DNA of 64,000 nucleotides from Microbacterium binotii (GTDB lineage: Bacteria; Actinomycetota; Actinomycetes; Actinomycetales; Microbacteriaceae): positions 2,728,001 through 2,792,000 of the forward strand of contig NZ_CP090347.1 of NCBI RefSeq assembly GCF_021398715.1. The letters run 5' to 3'. Numbering within the stretch: position 1 is the first letter of the stretch; every line of letters starts with the position of its first letter. The notes beneath the pieces were generated by a model. That model was given only the letters and a program-made list of their open reading frames with translations. It ran no database searches and had not been told where the DNA came from. Below, in pieces: positions 9,065 through 17,692 of the stretch. A program made the position numbers and the translations under genes.

Positions 9065-9745
9065 ATGTCCACAGCTCTCGTTCCCCCCGTCGAGGTCGTG
9101 ATCCCCTGGCGGGACGCGCCGACCCGCCGCGCTCCGTTCGCGCTCGTCCGCCGCTGGTACGAGACCCATCTGCCCGAGGCGTCGGTGCGCACGATCGACA
9201 CCGACGACGACGTCTTCGTCCTCGCCGCCTGCCGCAACCTCGCAATGCGCACCGCGCATCCGGATGCGGTCGTCGTGATCGGCGACGCCGACACCCTCCC
9301 CGAGGCGGAGCCGCTGCGCGCCGCGATCGCCGCCGCCCGCACGAGCGGACGCGTGCACCTGCCGTACGACGAGTACCGCTGGCTCGGCGCGAGCGGCTCG
9401 GCCGAGTACACGGCCGGCACACCACTCGTCGACTGTACGGTCGAGCAGTACGTCGAGGGTGCGTGCTCCGGCGTCTACGTCGCGACACCGCAGACGTGGT
9501 TCGCGCACGGCGGCCAGGACGAGGCGTTCCGCGGATGGGGCTTCGAGGACGCCGCCTGGTACCTCACCCACCAGGCCGTGCTCGGCGAACCGCCGCGCCG
9601 CCATGCGGGACGCGTGTACGCGCTGCACCACGCGGCCGAGCAGCGTGTCGGCGCCGGTTACGAGGCCAACGAGGCCCGCATGGGTCTCTACCGGGCCGCG
9701 GCCTCTGACCCCGGCGCCATCGCGCGTCTCGTCGGCATCTCCTGA
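9065..9745 (+). CDS. GT-A fold glycosyltransferase-like protein
   Basis: 226 residues. It starts with VEVVIPWRD, has CRNLAMRT then VVVIGDADTLPE (72-80) with a DxD-type metal/nucleotide-sugar site (DAD 74-76), and later FRGWGFEDAAW, equivalent to the GWGxED acceptor/catalytic motif of the galactosyltransferase C-terminal families. There is no membrane segment, so it is cytosolic. It is shorter than typical family members. The neighbouring genes encode two more glycosyltransferases and a pyruvyl transferase, which suggests work on a surface polysaccharide or glycolipid. The sugar and acceptor are unknown. Confidence 0.75.
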   Translation: MSTALVPPVEVVIPWRDAPTRRAPFALVRRWYETHLPEASVRTIDTDDDVFVLAACRNLAMRTAHPDAVVVIGDADTLPEAEPLRAAIAAARTSGRVHLPYDEYRWLGASGSAEYTAGTPLVDCTVEQYVEGACSGVYVATPQTWFAHGGQDEAFRGWGFEDAAWYLTHQAVLGEPPRRHAGRVYALHHAAEQRVGAGYEANEARMGLYRAAASDPGAIARLVGIS

Positions 9746-9765
9746 CCTGCACAGAGCCACCTCGC

Positions 9766-9833
9766 CGAGCGAGCATTCTTTCGCCGAGCGAGCACTCGAT
9801 CGGATGCTCACTGGGCGATCGGATGCTCGCTCG
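9766..9833. repeat. 68-bp palindromic repeat, copy 1
   Basis: A long imperfect palindrome built from GAGCGAGCAT/ATGCTCGCTC-type arms lies between two convergent gene ends. The same 68-bp architecture occurs at 43122-43189 and 49981-50048. Its inner arms differ more than the other two copies do from each other. It could act as a bidirectional terminator here. Confidence 0.8.
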
Positions 9834-9893
9834 CGCCACGGGCTTGGCGCCATGGGCTCGGCGCACCGGACTCGGGGCCGGCCGACAGCGGGG

Positions 9894-11183
9894 TCAGGCC
9901 AGCGCGTCGAAGGCCCGGAGCGGTCCGGGGCGTTCGCGGCCGTCGCGCCGCATCCGATCGCGCAGCGCCGGAGCCGCCGCATCCGGTCGCAGCTGCCGGG
10001 CGACGGCATCCGCGAGCTCGGACGCGGTCGCGCGGTTGGGATCGCACGCGATGCCCACACCCGTGCGCTCCAGCGCCGCAGCCCCCGCGAACTGATCCGT
10101 CGAGAACGGAAGCACCACCAGCGGCACGCCCTGCGCGCACGCCTCGGTCACGGAGTTGTTGCCGCCGTGGGTGATCGCGGCCGCCGCCGAGCCGAGCAGG
10201 CGCACCTGCGGCAGGTACTCGCGCACGAGCCAGTCGGCGGGGATGTCGCCCCACGCCGAGGTGTCGGCGGCACCCGTCGCGATCGCGGCGCGCACGCCGA
10301 GAGAACGCAGCGCCTCGACCACCCGCGCCAGCACGTCGTCGCGCACCGAGAGGAAGCTGCCGAAGCTCACGTACACGTACGGCTCGCCCTCGTCGATCCA
10401 GCGGGAGATCGACGGGTCGACCGTCTCCTCGCGCAGCGTCGAACCGAGGAACACCCCGGGAGCCATGGCCCGGCCGTCGCCGTCGGCGAGCTGCTCGGGG
10501 TAGTTGTAGAGCACGGTGGCGCCGTGCGACGCGAACGCGTCGGCCACGACGGGAGCCGCGGGATCGATCTCGGATGCGGCGTCGTTCCACTGCGCGGTGA
10601 AGCGCTCCGACACCTCCGCCGCCAGAACGCGCAGGGCGGCCAGACTCTCCGGATCCGGGTCGAACGCGCGAGGCCAGAACGGCGGCACACCGTAGAGCTC
10701 CCCCGGCACCGGTAGCGCCGTCGGGTGGCCCAGCACGACGTCCCCGTACGCGACGCCGGCGGCCTGCATCGCCATCCGCGCGCTGAAGGCGAGGTGGTCG
10801 ACGAGGATGCGGTCGGGCCGCACACGGTCGATGATCTCGAGCGTCTGCCGACCGCGGCCGACCGGGTCCCACATCAGATCCGTGAGCCGTTCCCTCGCCT
10901 GGTAGGTGAGGGTCTCGACCATGCCCCGGCGCGTCGCGGAGAAGAACCCCTCGAGCGAGGAGGCCTCGTCCGCCTGTTGCTGCGCGGTGCGCATGACTCC
11001 CGCGTTCGCGCCCCGTCCGAGCGACAGCTCGACATGCGCGAAGCCGGCATCCGCGACGATGGGCGCCGTCGCAGGCCCCGTCGCCACGGTGACCTCGTGC
11101 CCGCGGTCCTGCCAGGCGGTCGCGAGGGTCGCGAGCGGCAGCAGATGCGAGGCGTAGTCCGGACTGATGACGAGCAGCCTCAC
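9894..11183 (-). CDS. UDP-glycosyltransferase, MGT-like (GT1/GT28 fold)
   Basis: 429 residues from the GTG at 11183, which overlaps the upstream stop by 4 bp (GTGA). The N-terminus LLVISPDYASHLLPL and the C-terminal donor-binding motif ITHGGNNSVTEACAQGVPLV, then PFSTDQF, are those of macrolide/sterol-type UDP-glycosyltransferases. Such enzymes move a sugar from a nucleotide donor to a lipid or secondary metabolite. Translational coupling to the HEAT-GT4 fusion suggests both act on one product. The extended frame upstream of 11183 is a shadow of the neighbouring gene. Confidence 0.85.
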   Translation of the reverse strand: MRLLVISPDYASHLLPLATLATAWQDRGHEVTVATGPATAPIVADAGFAHVELSLGRGANAGVMRTAQQQADEASSLEGFFSATRRGMVETLTYQARERLTDLMWDPVGRGRQTLEIIDRVRPDRILVDHLAFSARMAMQAAGVAYGDVVLGHPTALPVPGELYGVPPFWPRAFDPDPESLAALRVLAAEVSERFTAQWNDAASEIDPAAPVVADAFASHGATVLYNYPEQLADGDGRAMAPGVFLGSTLREETVDPSISRWIDEGEPYVYVSFGSFLSVRDDVLARVVEALRSLGVRAAIATGAADTSAWGDIPADWLVREYLPQVRLLGSAAAAITHGGNNSVTEACAQGVPLVVLPFSTDQFAGAAALERTGVGIACDPNRATASELADAVARQLRPDAAAPALRDRMRRDGRERPGPLRAFDALA

Positions 11184-13327
11184 GACGGCAGCACCGCCAG
11201 ACGGGCGAGATCCGCATCCTGCGAGGCGACGGTCTGGTACAGCGGGGCGAGCGTCGCCGCCATCGCCTGGATCGTGAACCGCTCGGCGACCATCGCGTGC
11301 GAGCGCTCGGCGACCGCATCCGGCTCCACCTTCGCGTGCGCGAGCGCATCGGTGATCGCGACGACGAAGCGCTCGCGATCCCAGGTCGGCGCGAGGAAGC
11401 CGGTACGACCGGGCTCGACGTACGTGGCGGGGCCACCGGCGTCCGGCGCCACGACCACGAGACCCGTCGCCATCGCCTCCAGCAGGGCGATGCCGAACTC
11501 CTCCTTGATGCTCGCGCACACGTACACCCCGGCGGGCGCGGCGAGGCCGGGCAGACCGAGACGGGCGGCAGCCAGCCACAGCGCCGTGACGCCGTTCGGC
11601 CGGTGCCCGGGAAGCAGCAGGCCGCGCGCTGCGCGTTCGGCGGCCGGGACGACGGCGTCGATGCGCTCGAGCTGCTCCCGCTCATCCACCGACGGATGCG
11701 CCAGGTCGCCCCCGATGATCAGCAGGTTCGTGCGCGCGGCGAGCGCAGAGGTGTGCCACGCCTCGACGAGCGACGCCATGCCCTTCACCCGGTGCAGACG
11801 CCCCACGCTGACCAGCAGCGGCAGACCACGGCGCTCCTCCGGCAGGTCTCCCAGCATCCGCTCGAGTTCGGCGAGGCCCTCCGGCGCGTCCCCCTCGGCG
11901 CCGTAGGCGGCGAGACGGGAGACGGCGTCGTCGACGACGGCGAGGTCGACGCCCTCGGCCACGACCGTGTGCCGCTCCGCGTGCGTGGTGATGTCCACGC
12001 CGACCAGCCGCTTCATGTCGTCGGCGAGCGTGGGCCGGGGAAAGAGCACCGTGTGCTCGGCGCCCGCCGCCAGCGACTGCACGAGTCGGGCGCGGAACCA
12101 GTAGTGCTCGCGCAGGTCGGCCTCACCGAACCCCTCGCGCGTGAGCTGACCCGACTCCTCGAGCGAGGTGATCACGGAATGCGGGTCCGGCGCCAGCGTG
12201 AACACGGTGGGGATGCCGAGCTCGCGGGCGACGTCGGCCGCCGCGAGACTTCCCACGTCCGCCATGCGCAGGTGCAGCACGTCCACGCGCCCCGCGGCGC
12301 GCAGCACCCGGCGGATGCCGCGACGCGCCTGCACGCGCAGCCCCCACGCCGCGGCGGAGGGCACCGGCGAGGACGCCATGGGCACACGTCCGAAGCGGTG
12401 CCCGCCACGGGTGCCCGCGACGTCGAGAAGGTCGCTCGCGGCCTGGTCGATGCTGCCACGACCGAGGGTGATCACGCGCTCCACCAGCCCGGAGTCATCC
12501 GCGACCAGGGCATCGCCGAGCCGCACGAGAAGGGTCGCGATGCCGCCGTTGTCGCCGGCACCGGCCGTCGCCAGCTGCGCGTCCATGTCGGCGTGCAGGA
12601 ACAGTTGCGCGATCGTGCGGGGCGCGTCGGCCGCATCCGGCCGCGGCGGGACGAGATCCAGCAGTGCCAGCCGCGCCACGGACGCCAGCCGGCCCGTGGT
12701 CGCCATGAGCTCGTCGAGCGTGCTCTCGACGGCGGGGTGCCCGGGCCGCTGGCCGAGCGCGGCGATGGCGGCTTCGCGCACCGCGTCGTCCTCCGACTCG
12801 TCACGGGCGATCGCGATGAGCGGTCTCGTCGCCAGCGGCGCACGGACGAGCCCGAGGGTCTCGACGAGGCGCGCCCGGGCGGCGGGGTCGTCGGTGGACA
12901 CGAGCGCCGCCTCGAGGGCGACGGCGAGCACCTCGCCGGAGGGCACGGACCAGCCTTCGAGGGTGCGCTGGGCGAGCATGGCGGAGAATCCGCCGGCGGC
13001 CACCATCGCGATGAGACGCCCGACCGCGTCGAGCCGCGGCAGCCCCTGCGACAGGGCCCAGGCGGCATGCTCGCGCACGTACGCGCGACGATCCGACAGC
13101 AGCGCCGCCAGCATCCGTCCGGCTTCCTCGTCGGTCATGGCTCCCAGCGCGTGCACCGCCGCGAGGGCGCGCACGTCGTCCTCGCTCGCGAGCGCAGCGG
13201 CCAGATGGCGCAGCGACCGCACACCCGGCTCCCGGCCCGCCTCGAACGCCAGTTCGTCGGCGCGGCGCAGCGCATCGACGATGGTCGGAGCGCTCTGCAC
13301 CGCATCCATGGACGTCTGAATCCCCAC
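11180..13327 (-). CDS. HEAT-repeat / GT4 glycosyltransferase fusion
   Basis: 715 residues from a GTG at 13327 with GAAGGGA upstream. Residues of about 20-300 form repeated paired helices of HEAT type (for example VREHAAWALSQGLPRLDAV and VREAAIAALGQRPGHPAVE). Residues of about 330-700 form a GT-B fold, family 4 glycosyltransferase: PLLVSVGRLHRVKG, LLLPGHRP, and the donor-site EEFGIALLE (E-x7-E) followed by DAGGPATYVEPGRTG. The helical repeats may scaffold an enzyme complex or bind an acceptor. It is coupled to the UDP-glycosyltransferase gene and divergent from a pyruvyl transferase. The fusion is unusual; product unknown. Confidence 0.85.
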   Translation of the reverse strand: MGIQTSMDAVQSAPTIVDALRRADELAFEAGREPGVRSLRHLAAALASEDDVRALAAVHALGAMTDEEAGRMLAALLSDRRAYVREHAAWALSQGLPRLDAVGRLIAMVAAGGFSAMLAQRTLEGWSVPSGEVLAVALEAALVSTDDPAARARLVETLGLVRAPLATRPLIAIARDESEDDAVREAAIAALGQRPGHPAVESTLDELMATTGRLASVARLALLDLVPPRPDAADAPRTIAQLFLHADMDAQLATAGAGDNGGIATLLVRLGDALVADDSGLVERVITLGRGSIDQAASDLLDVAGTRGGHRFGRVPMASSPVPSAAAWGLRVQARRGIRRVLRAAGRVDVLHLRMADVGSLAAADVARELGIPTVFTLAPDPHSVITSLEESGQLTREGFGEADLREHYWFRARLVQSLAAGAEHTVLFPRPTLADDMKRLVGVDITTHAERHTVVAEGVDLAVVDDAVSRLAAYGAEGDAPEGLAELERMLGDLPEERRGLPLLVSVGRLHRVKGMASLVEAWHTSALAARTNLLIIGGDLAHPSVDEREQLERIDAVVPAAERAARGLLLPGHRPNGVTALWLAAARLGLPGLAAPAGVYVCASIKEEFGIALLEAMATGLVVVAPDAGGPATYVEPGRTGFLAPTWDRERFVVAITDALAHAKVEPDAVAERSHAMVAERFTIQAMAATLAPLYQTVASQDADLARLAVLPS

Positions 13328-13446
13328 GTCCCACTTCCCTTCACCGTCGCCGCACGGCCACGAGCGAATCGATCGTAGAGAACACGTCTGTACGGCAGGC
13401 TAGCGTTGAGTCGCATCCCTTCCCCCGCTACGATCCCGGAGCCCGC

Positions 13447-14616
13447 GTGAGCGTTCTTGCCATCGGCGATGTCGGCGTCGTCGACGATCTGTTCCACGTC
13501 GGCGACGAGGCGATGTTCGACGCCGCCGTCGTCGAGCTCCGCCGTCGCGGCATCGACACGATCGGCGTCTCCTCCTCCCCCGCCGAGACCCGCGAGCGGT
13601 ACGGGATCGACGCCGTCGACCGACTGGGCTTCGTGGGGCTCGACCGCGACGCCGCAGCCCGCCGGGCCGAGCAGTTGGCGGATGCGGCGACAGGCCGCGC
13701 CCTCCTCGCCGCCGACGACCCGGCCCGGGGCGTCCTCGACGCACTCGATGCGGTCACCGGGGTGCTGCACACCGGCGGTGGCAACCTGGCCTCACGGTGG
13801 CCGGTGCACATCTACGAGCGCACGACGCTCACCCGGATGGCGGCCGCGCGCGGGCTGCCGGTCGTCTTCAGCGGCCAGACCTTCGGGCCCGACCTGACCG
13901 CCGACGACGAGGCCCGGCTGCGCGCAGCGCTCGCGGCCGCCGCGCTCGTCGGCGTGCGCGAGGGCGCCACCGACGCGCTCGTGCTCTCGTGGGGGCTCGA
14001 TCCCCGCCGGCAGGTCGACGACGCGTCCTTCCTCGACGCCCCCGCCGTCGCCCCCGCATCCGGCCCGCTGCTCGTGAGCCTGTCGGGCTGGTATGCGCAC
14101 CGCCCGTCGGCTGCGGTCGACGCGGCCCTCGCACGCATGATCGACGCCGCCGCAGCGATCACCGGCGCCCCCATCGTGTTCCACGCGCACTTCGGCCCCC
14201 TCGCCGACGGCGACGTGCGGGGAGACGTCGTGGTGCACGAACGCGTCCGCGCCCGTCTGCAGACCCCCAGCAGACTGGAGACGACCGCGGACACGGCGCA
14301 CGCCGTCGCCCTCGCCCGCTCCGCACGCCTGCTCATCAGCTCCCGCTATCATCCCGTGGTGTTCGCGGCACCGTCCGGGGTGCCCGTGCTCGCCCTCGCG
14401 GCAGACGAGTACACCCGCATCAAGCTGACCGGTGCGCTCGAGCCGTGGGGACAGGACGGCGTGATCGACATCGACGACGCGGCGGCCGCATCCGCTCTGC
14501 TTCCCGCGCTGACCTCCGGCGCCGCGTCCCTGCGGCACGCTGCGGCTGAGCGGTCTGACGCGCACCGCTCGCGGGCGTCGCAGTGGTGGGACGACGTGGC
14601 GGCGGTCCTCGGCTGA
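13447..14616 (+). CDS. Polysaccharide pyruvyl transferase family protein
   Basis: 389 residues from a GTG at 13447, 119 bp from the divergent HEAT-GT4 start. Family features are an N-terminal VLAIGDVGVVDDLFHVGDEAMF, TGGGNLASRWP around residues 103-113, VFSGQTFGP around 139-147, and LLISSRYHPVVFAAPSGVPVLAL near the C-terminus, where the SRYH segment is a typical active-site element. CsaB-type enzymes put pyruvate ketals on surface glycans, which can anchor S-layer-domain proteins. Gene context with three glycosyltransferases supports modification of a cell-envelope polysaccharide. Confidence 0.82.
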   Translation: MSVLAIGDVGVVDDLFHVGDEAMFDAAVVELRRRGIDTIGVSSSPAETRERYGIDAVDRLGFVGLDRDAAARRAEQLADAATGRALLAADDPARGVLDALDAVTGVLHTGGGNLASRWPVHIYERTTLTRMAAARGLPVVFSGQTFGPDLTADDEARLRAALAAAALVGVREGATDALVLSWGLDPRRQVDDASFLDAPAVAPASGPLLVSLSGWYAHRPSAAVDAALARMIDAAAAITGAPIVFHAHFGPLADGDVRGDVVVHERVRARLQTPSRLETTADTAHAVALARSARLLISSRYHPVVFAAPSGVPVLALAADEYTRIKLTGALEPWGQDGVIDIDDAAAASALLPALTSGAASLRHAAAERSDAHRSRASQWWDDVAAVLG

Positions 14617-14643
14617 GCCCGGGGAAACTCCAGGTGCGCCCTC

Positions 14644-14649
14644 TACCCT
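14644..14649 (+). promoter_or_regulatory. -10 box TACCCT, leaderless type
   Basis: TACCCT ends 7 nt before the ATG at 14657. No -35 element is evident. Confidence 0.4.
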
Positions 14650-14656
14650 GACCGCG

Positions 14657-15385
14657 ATGTCCCGACGTCCCCCGGCCGCCCGCCGCCGCCCGCCCGCCCG
14701 GCGACGCCCGCGTCATCGGCGCGCCCGCTCCGGTCGGCGCAGGGGGATGCGCGGCGGGCTCATCGCGGCCGTCGTCCTTCTCGTCGCGGCCCCCCTCGTC
14801 CTGGTCGTGGCGCTGATCGTCGCCGGCAGCGCAGCGATCAGCGCCTTCGATGCCGACGACCGGATCGACGTCGGCATCGACGACGCGCCCAGGCCGCCAT
14901 CCATCGCGGAGCCGGGCATCGCGGGCTACGGTTCGGGCCAACTCGCGAACGCGTGCACGATCCTCGCCGCGGGGCGCGACCTCGGCTTCGACGAGCGCGA
15001 TCAGACCATCGCGATCATGACGGCGATGGGCGAGTCATCGCTGCGGAACCTCGACTACGGCGACTGGGAGACGAGCGGCGTCACCAATCCCGACGGATCA
15101 CCTACGACCTCGATCGGACTGTTCCAGCAGCAGGATTCGTGGGGCACACGTGACGAGCGCCTCGATCCGTACACGGCGGCGACCATCTTCTTCCGGGCGA
15201 TGGCGGAGCGGGTGCCGGATCGGGCCGCGCTCGATCCCACCCAGGTCGCGCACGAGACGCAGGTCAATGCCGATCCGCTGCACTACGCGCGGTTCTGGGA
15301 CCGCGCCGTGCGTGTCGTCGCAGCGCTGAACGGCACACCGCGCGCGGGCGACCGCACAGACGGCATCGCGCTCTGCCCCGCCTGA
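14657..15385 (+). CDS. Membrane-anchored lysozyme-like / transglycosylase-like protein
   Basis: 242 residues. An extremely Arg/Pro-rich cytoplasmic head (1-32) precedes one membrane segment (about 33-57) and an extracytoplasmic domain. That domain contains AIMTAMGESSLRNLDYGD with a probable catalytic glutamate, then SIGLFQQQDSWGTRDERLD and ATIFFRAM, a pattern seen in actinobacterial peptidoglycan hydrolase-like domains found beside NlpC/P60 proteins. It probably cuts or binds peptidoglycan outside the membrane. Catalytic activity is inferred from the motif only. Confidence 0.7.
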   Translation: MSRRPPAARRRPPARRRPRHRRARSGRRRGMRGGLIAAVVLLVAAPLVLVVALIVAGSAAISAFDADDRIDVGIDDAPRPPSIAEPGIAGYGSGQLANACTILAAGRDLGFDERDQTIAIMTAMGESSLRNLDYGDWETSGVTNPDGSPTTSIGLFQQQDSWGTRDERLDPYTAATIFFRAMAERVPDRAALDPTQVAHETQVNADPLHYARFWDRAVRVVAALNGTPRAGDRTDGIALCPA

Positions 15386-15484
15386 CCGGCGCATTGCCGG
15401 GCTGCCTGGCCGATCGAGACGAAGAACTACTCACCGCCGGCCGCGCCGAAGCGCGCACCGCCTACATTCGAAGGCCGCGCGGGG

Positions 15485-15643
15485 CTAGCTCTGTCGTCGG
15501 ATGAAGCGCATCAGCGCGGCGATGATCCCGATGACGAGGATGATCAACCCGATCCAGAGCAGGAACTTCACCGCTTCCACGAACACGCCCAGCAGCAGCA
15601 GAACGATTCCGATGATGACCAAGAGAACAGCGATTCCGACCAT
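15485..15643 (-). CDS. Small two-helix membrane protein
   Basis: 52 residues from the ATG at 15643, almost entirely two hydrophobic helices separated by EAVKFLLW, with a basic end (MRFIRRQS). Proteins of this type are common in Microbacteriaceae and have no known function. It is divergent from the GT2 gene. Confidence 0.65.
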   Translation of the reverse strand: MVGIAVLLVIIGIVLLLLGVFVEAVKFLLWIGLIILVIGIIAALMRFIRRQS

Positions 15644-15727
15644 GCCTTCAGTCTGCGTGGCGGCTGACCCGCACCGGGGGCCCTTGACGAACATCGCCGC
15701 ACCGGGCATGGACACCCGGACGCATCG

Positions 15728-17188
15728 ATGATCCGTCTCGCTCCCGAGCTGTCACCGCTGGGATGGTTCCTGTTCGCCGCGATGGTGCTGCTGGTCGCCA
15801 CCTACCTCTACTTCTGGTGGATGGTCGTCCGCGCCAGCACGCACGCTCATGTGTCGCGCCGGACGATCACCGACGGCGACGTGGCGCGGGCGCTGCACCT
15901 CGCCGCCGAGAGGGGGCACACCGCGCAGTTCCTCATCCAGATCACGACGAAGGGTGGCGCGCTGTCCGTGGTGCAGCGCGGCGTCGATACGATCCTGGAG
16001 GGGGTCTCGGCCTTCCCCAGCCTGCGGGCGGCAGTGTGGGTCGAGATCGTGACCGAGGATGCGCGTGAGGTCGCCGCTCTCGCCGAGCGCTACGCCGACG
16101 CGCCTGTGCCCGTCGTACCCTTCCTCCTGCCCTCCGACTATCGCACGCGTCTCGGCACCCTGTTGAAGGCACGCGCGCTGGAGTTCATGGTCGACGAGCA
16201 CCGTCGTCATCCGCGCGACTGCTACGTCGTCCACTTCGACGAGGAGTCCGTTCTCACGCCGATGAATCTCGCGCGACTCGTCCATCGACTCGCCGAGCAT
16301 CCGGTCGGGATCTCGGAGGGCATGATCTCCTACGGTCTCGACTGGGACCGTGCGACGCTCGTCAACAAGGCGATGGAATCGAATCGACCGTTCGGATGCC
16401 ACGAGTGCTACGCCGTCATGACGAGTCCCCCGCCCCTGCATCTGCACGGCTCGAACCTCGTCGTGCGCCAGGACCTGGAGAACGAGATCGGGTGGGACAT
16501 CGGAACGCTGGACGGCGCCGCCCTCATCGCCGAGGATCTCGTGTTCGGGCTCTCGGCCTACCTGCGCTTCGGCCGAGGGGTCTTCGGGTGGCACCACACC
16601 GAGATGATCGAACAGCCGCCGTTCACGCTGAAGGCGGCGTACAAACAACGCGAGCGCTGGGTCTTCGGCGCGCTGCAGGCGTTGTCGCACCTGCAGCGCA
16701 GTGCGCAGTGGAGTGAACTGTCCCGCCGCGACCGCGCGCACATCGCCGTCGTGATCCGGGCCCGCGTGTTCACCTACGCACTCGGGTTCCCTCTCTCATT
16801 GCTCGCCCTGGTGTCCAACGCCGTGGTCATCACGGCGACCGCTGCGGAGGCGGTCACGACCGGGACCTTCGATGTCGCGCCGCCCGAGCTCACGGTGTAC
16901 GGGATCGTCTCCGTCGTCGGTCTCGCCCTGTGGCTGGGCGGAACCCAGCTCGGCCTCTTCTACAACCTCCGCTCCACCGGGAAGTCCGCGATCAAGAAGG
17001 CGCGCGAGCATATCCTGGTGCTTCTGGTGACGCCCCTCGCGGGCATCGTCGACACCGCAGGCCCCCTGGTCGCGGTCGCCATATGGAGTGTCGGGATCCG
17101 CGCGGTGGCGTGGAAACCGACTCCCAAACTCGCACCCGCGCCGACGTCCACACCGGCTCCCGCATCCGGCGCGGCGCGTGTCGGCTGA
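15728..17188 (+). CDS. Membrane GT2 glycosyltransferase, Egghead-like
   Basis: 486 residues. One N-terminal helix (about 12-34), a cytosolic GT2 catalytic domain, and about three to four C-terminal helices. Motifs: YVVHFDEES (DxD-like), EDLVFGLS, and KQRERWVFG, the Q-x-x-R-W signature of processive membrane glycosyltransferases. The layout matches bacterial relatives of the beta-mannosyltransferase Egghead. It likely builds or extends an envelope glycan at the membrane. The last 25 residues are a Pro/Ala-rich tail. Sugar specificity is unknown. Confidence 0.78.
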   Translation: MIRLAPELSPLGWFLFAAMVLLVATYLYFWWMVVRASTHAHVSRRTITDGDVARALHLAAERGHTAQFLIQITTKGGALSVVQRGVDTILEGVSAFPSLRAAVWVEIVTEDAREVAALAERYADAPVPVVPFLLPSDYRTRLGTLLKARALEFMVDEHRRHPRDCYVVHFDEESVLTPMNLARLVHRLAEHPVGISEGMISYGLDWDRATLVNKAMESNRPFGCHECYAVMTSPPPLHLHGSNLVVRQDLENEIGWDIGTLDGAALIAEDLVFGLSAYLRFGRGVFGWHHTEMIEQPPFTLKAAYKQRERWVFGALQALSHLQRSAQWSELSRRDRAHIAVVIRARVFTYALGFPLSLLALVSNAVVITATAAEAVTTGTFDVAPPELTVYGIVSVVGLALWLGGTQLGLFYNLRSTGKSAIKKAREHILVLLVTPLAGIVDTAGPLVAVAIWSVGIRAVAWKPTPKLAPAPTSTPAPASGAARVG

Positions 17189-17239
17189 GGAATTTCGCGC
17201 AACCGCGTCACGATCTGGCGACCTCCGCGTCTCTCAGAC

Positions 17240-17641
17240 ATGCACCCCGCGCACACCGAGTTCACCGTTCCGCCCCGTCGCGCATGGCGGCGCTGGATGC
17301 CGTGGCCGACGACAGGGTCCAGGGAGCGGATCGCGCCCGATCGGATCGTGATCCGCGGACCGCTGGTGCACGTCTACTACGGGCAGGACACGGCCATCTG
17401 GCGGCGCGGGCTCGTGGGATTCTGCGTGCCGCGTCCGAGCGATGCCAGAACAGGCCGACGCCTGCGGCGCTGCGTGGTGGTGACGGTCTTGGGAGCAGGG
17501 CCCTGCGTCCTGGACTGCCGCGCGTTCACCGACGATGCGTTCGCGGATCTCGTGCGTCATCTGCGCAACTTCGAGTCCATCGGCGATTCTGCACAGAATG
17601 CGTGGGACCTCCACCCATCGCTCGGCGAGGCCCTAGTCTGA
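17240..17641 (+). CDS. Hypothetical protein
   Basis: 133 residues with no recognised family, signal peptide or membrane helix. It has a basic N-terminus (PRRAWRRWMPW) and a strand-rich middle (VHVYYGQDTAIWRRGLVG, then VVVTVLGAGPCVLDC). It lies in the 500 bp between the GT2 gene and the sigma-factor gene, on the same strand. Coding status rests on length and codon use; the start is uncertain because no ribosome-binding site is visible. Confidence 0.45.
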   Translation: MHPAHTEFTVPPRRAWRRWMPWPTTGSRERIAPDRIVIRGPLVHVYYGQDTAIWRRGLVGFCVPRPSDARTGRRLRRCVVVTVLGAGPCVLDCRAFTDDAFADLVRHLRNFESIGDSAQNAWDLHPSLGEALV

Positions 17642-17692
17642 GAAGACCCGAAGATGAGAGCTTTCTCACAAAGCCCGAAGACCCGAAGACCG

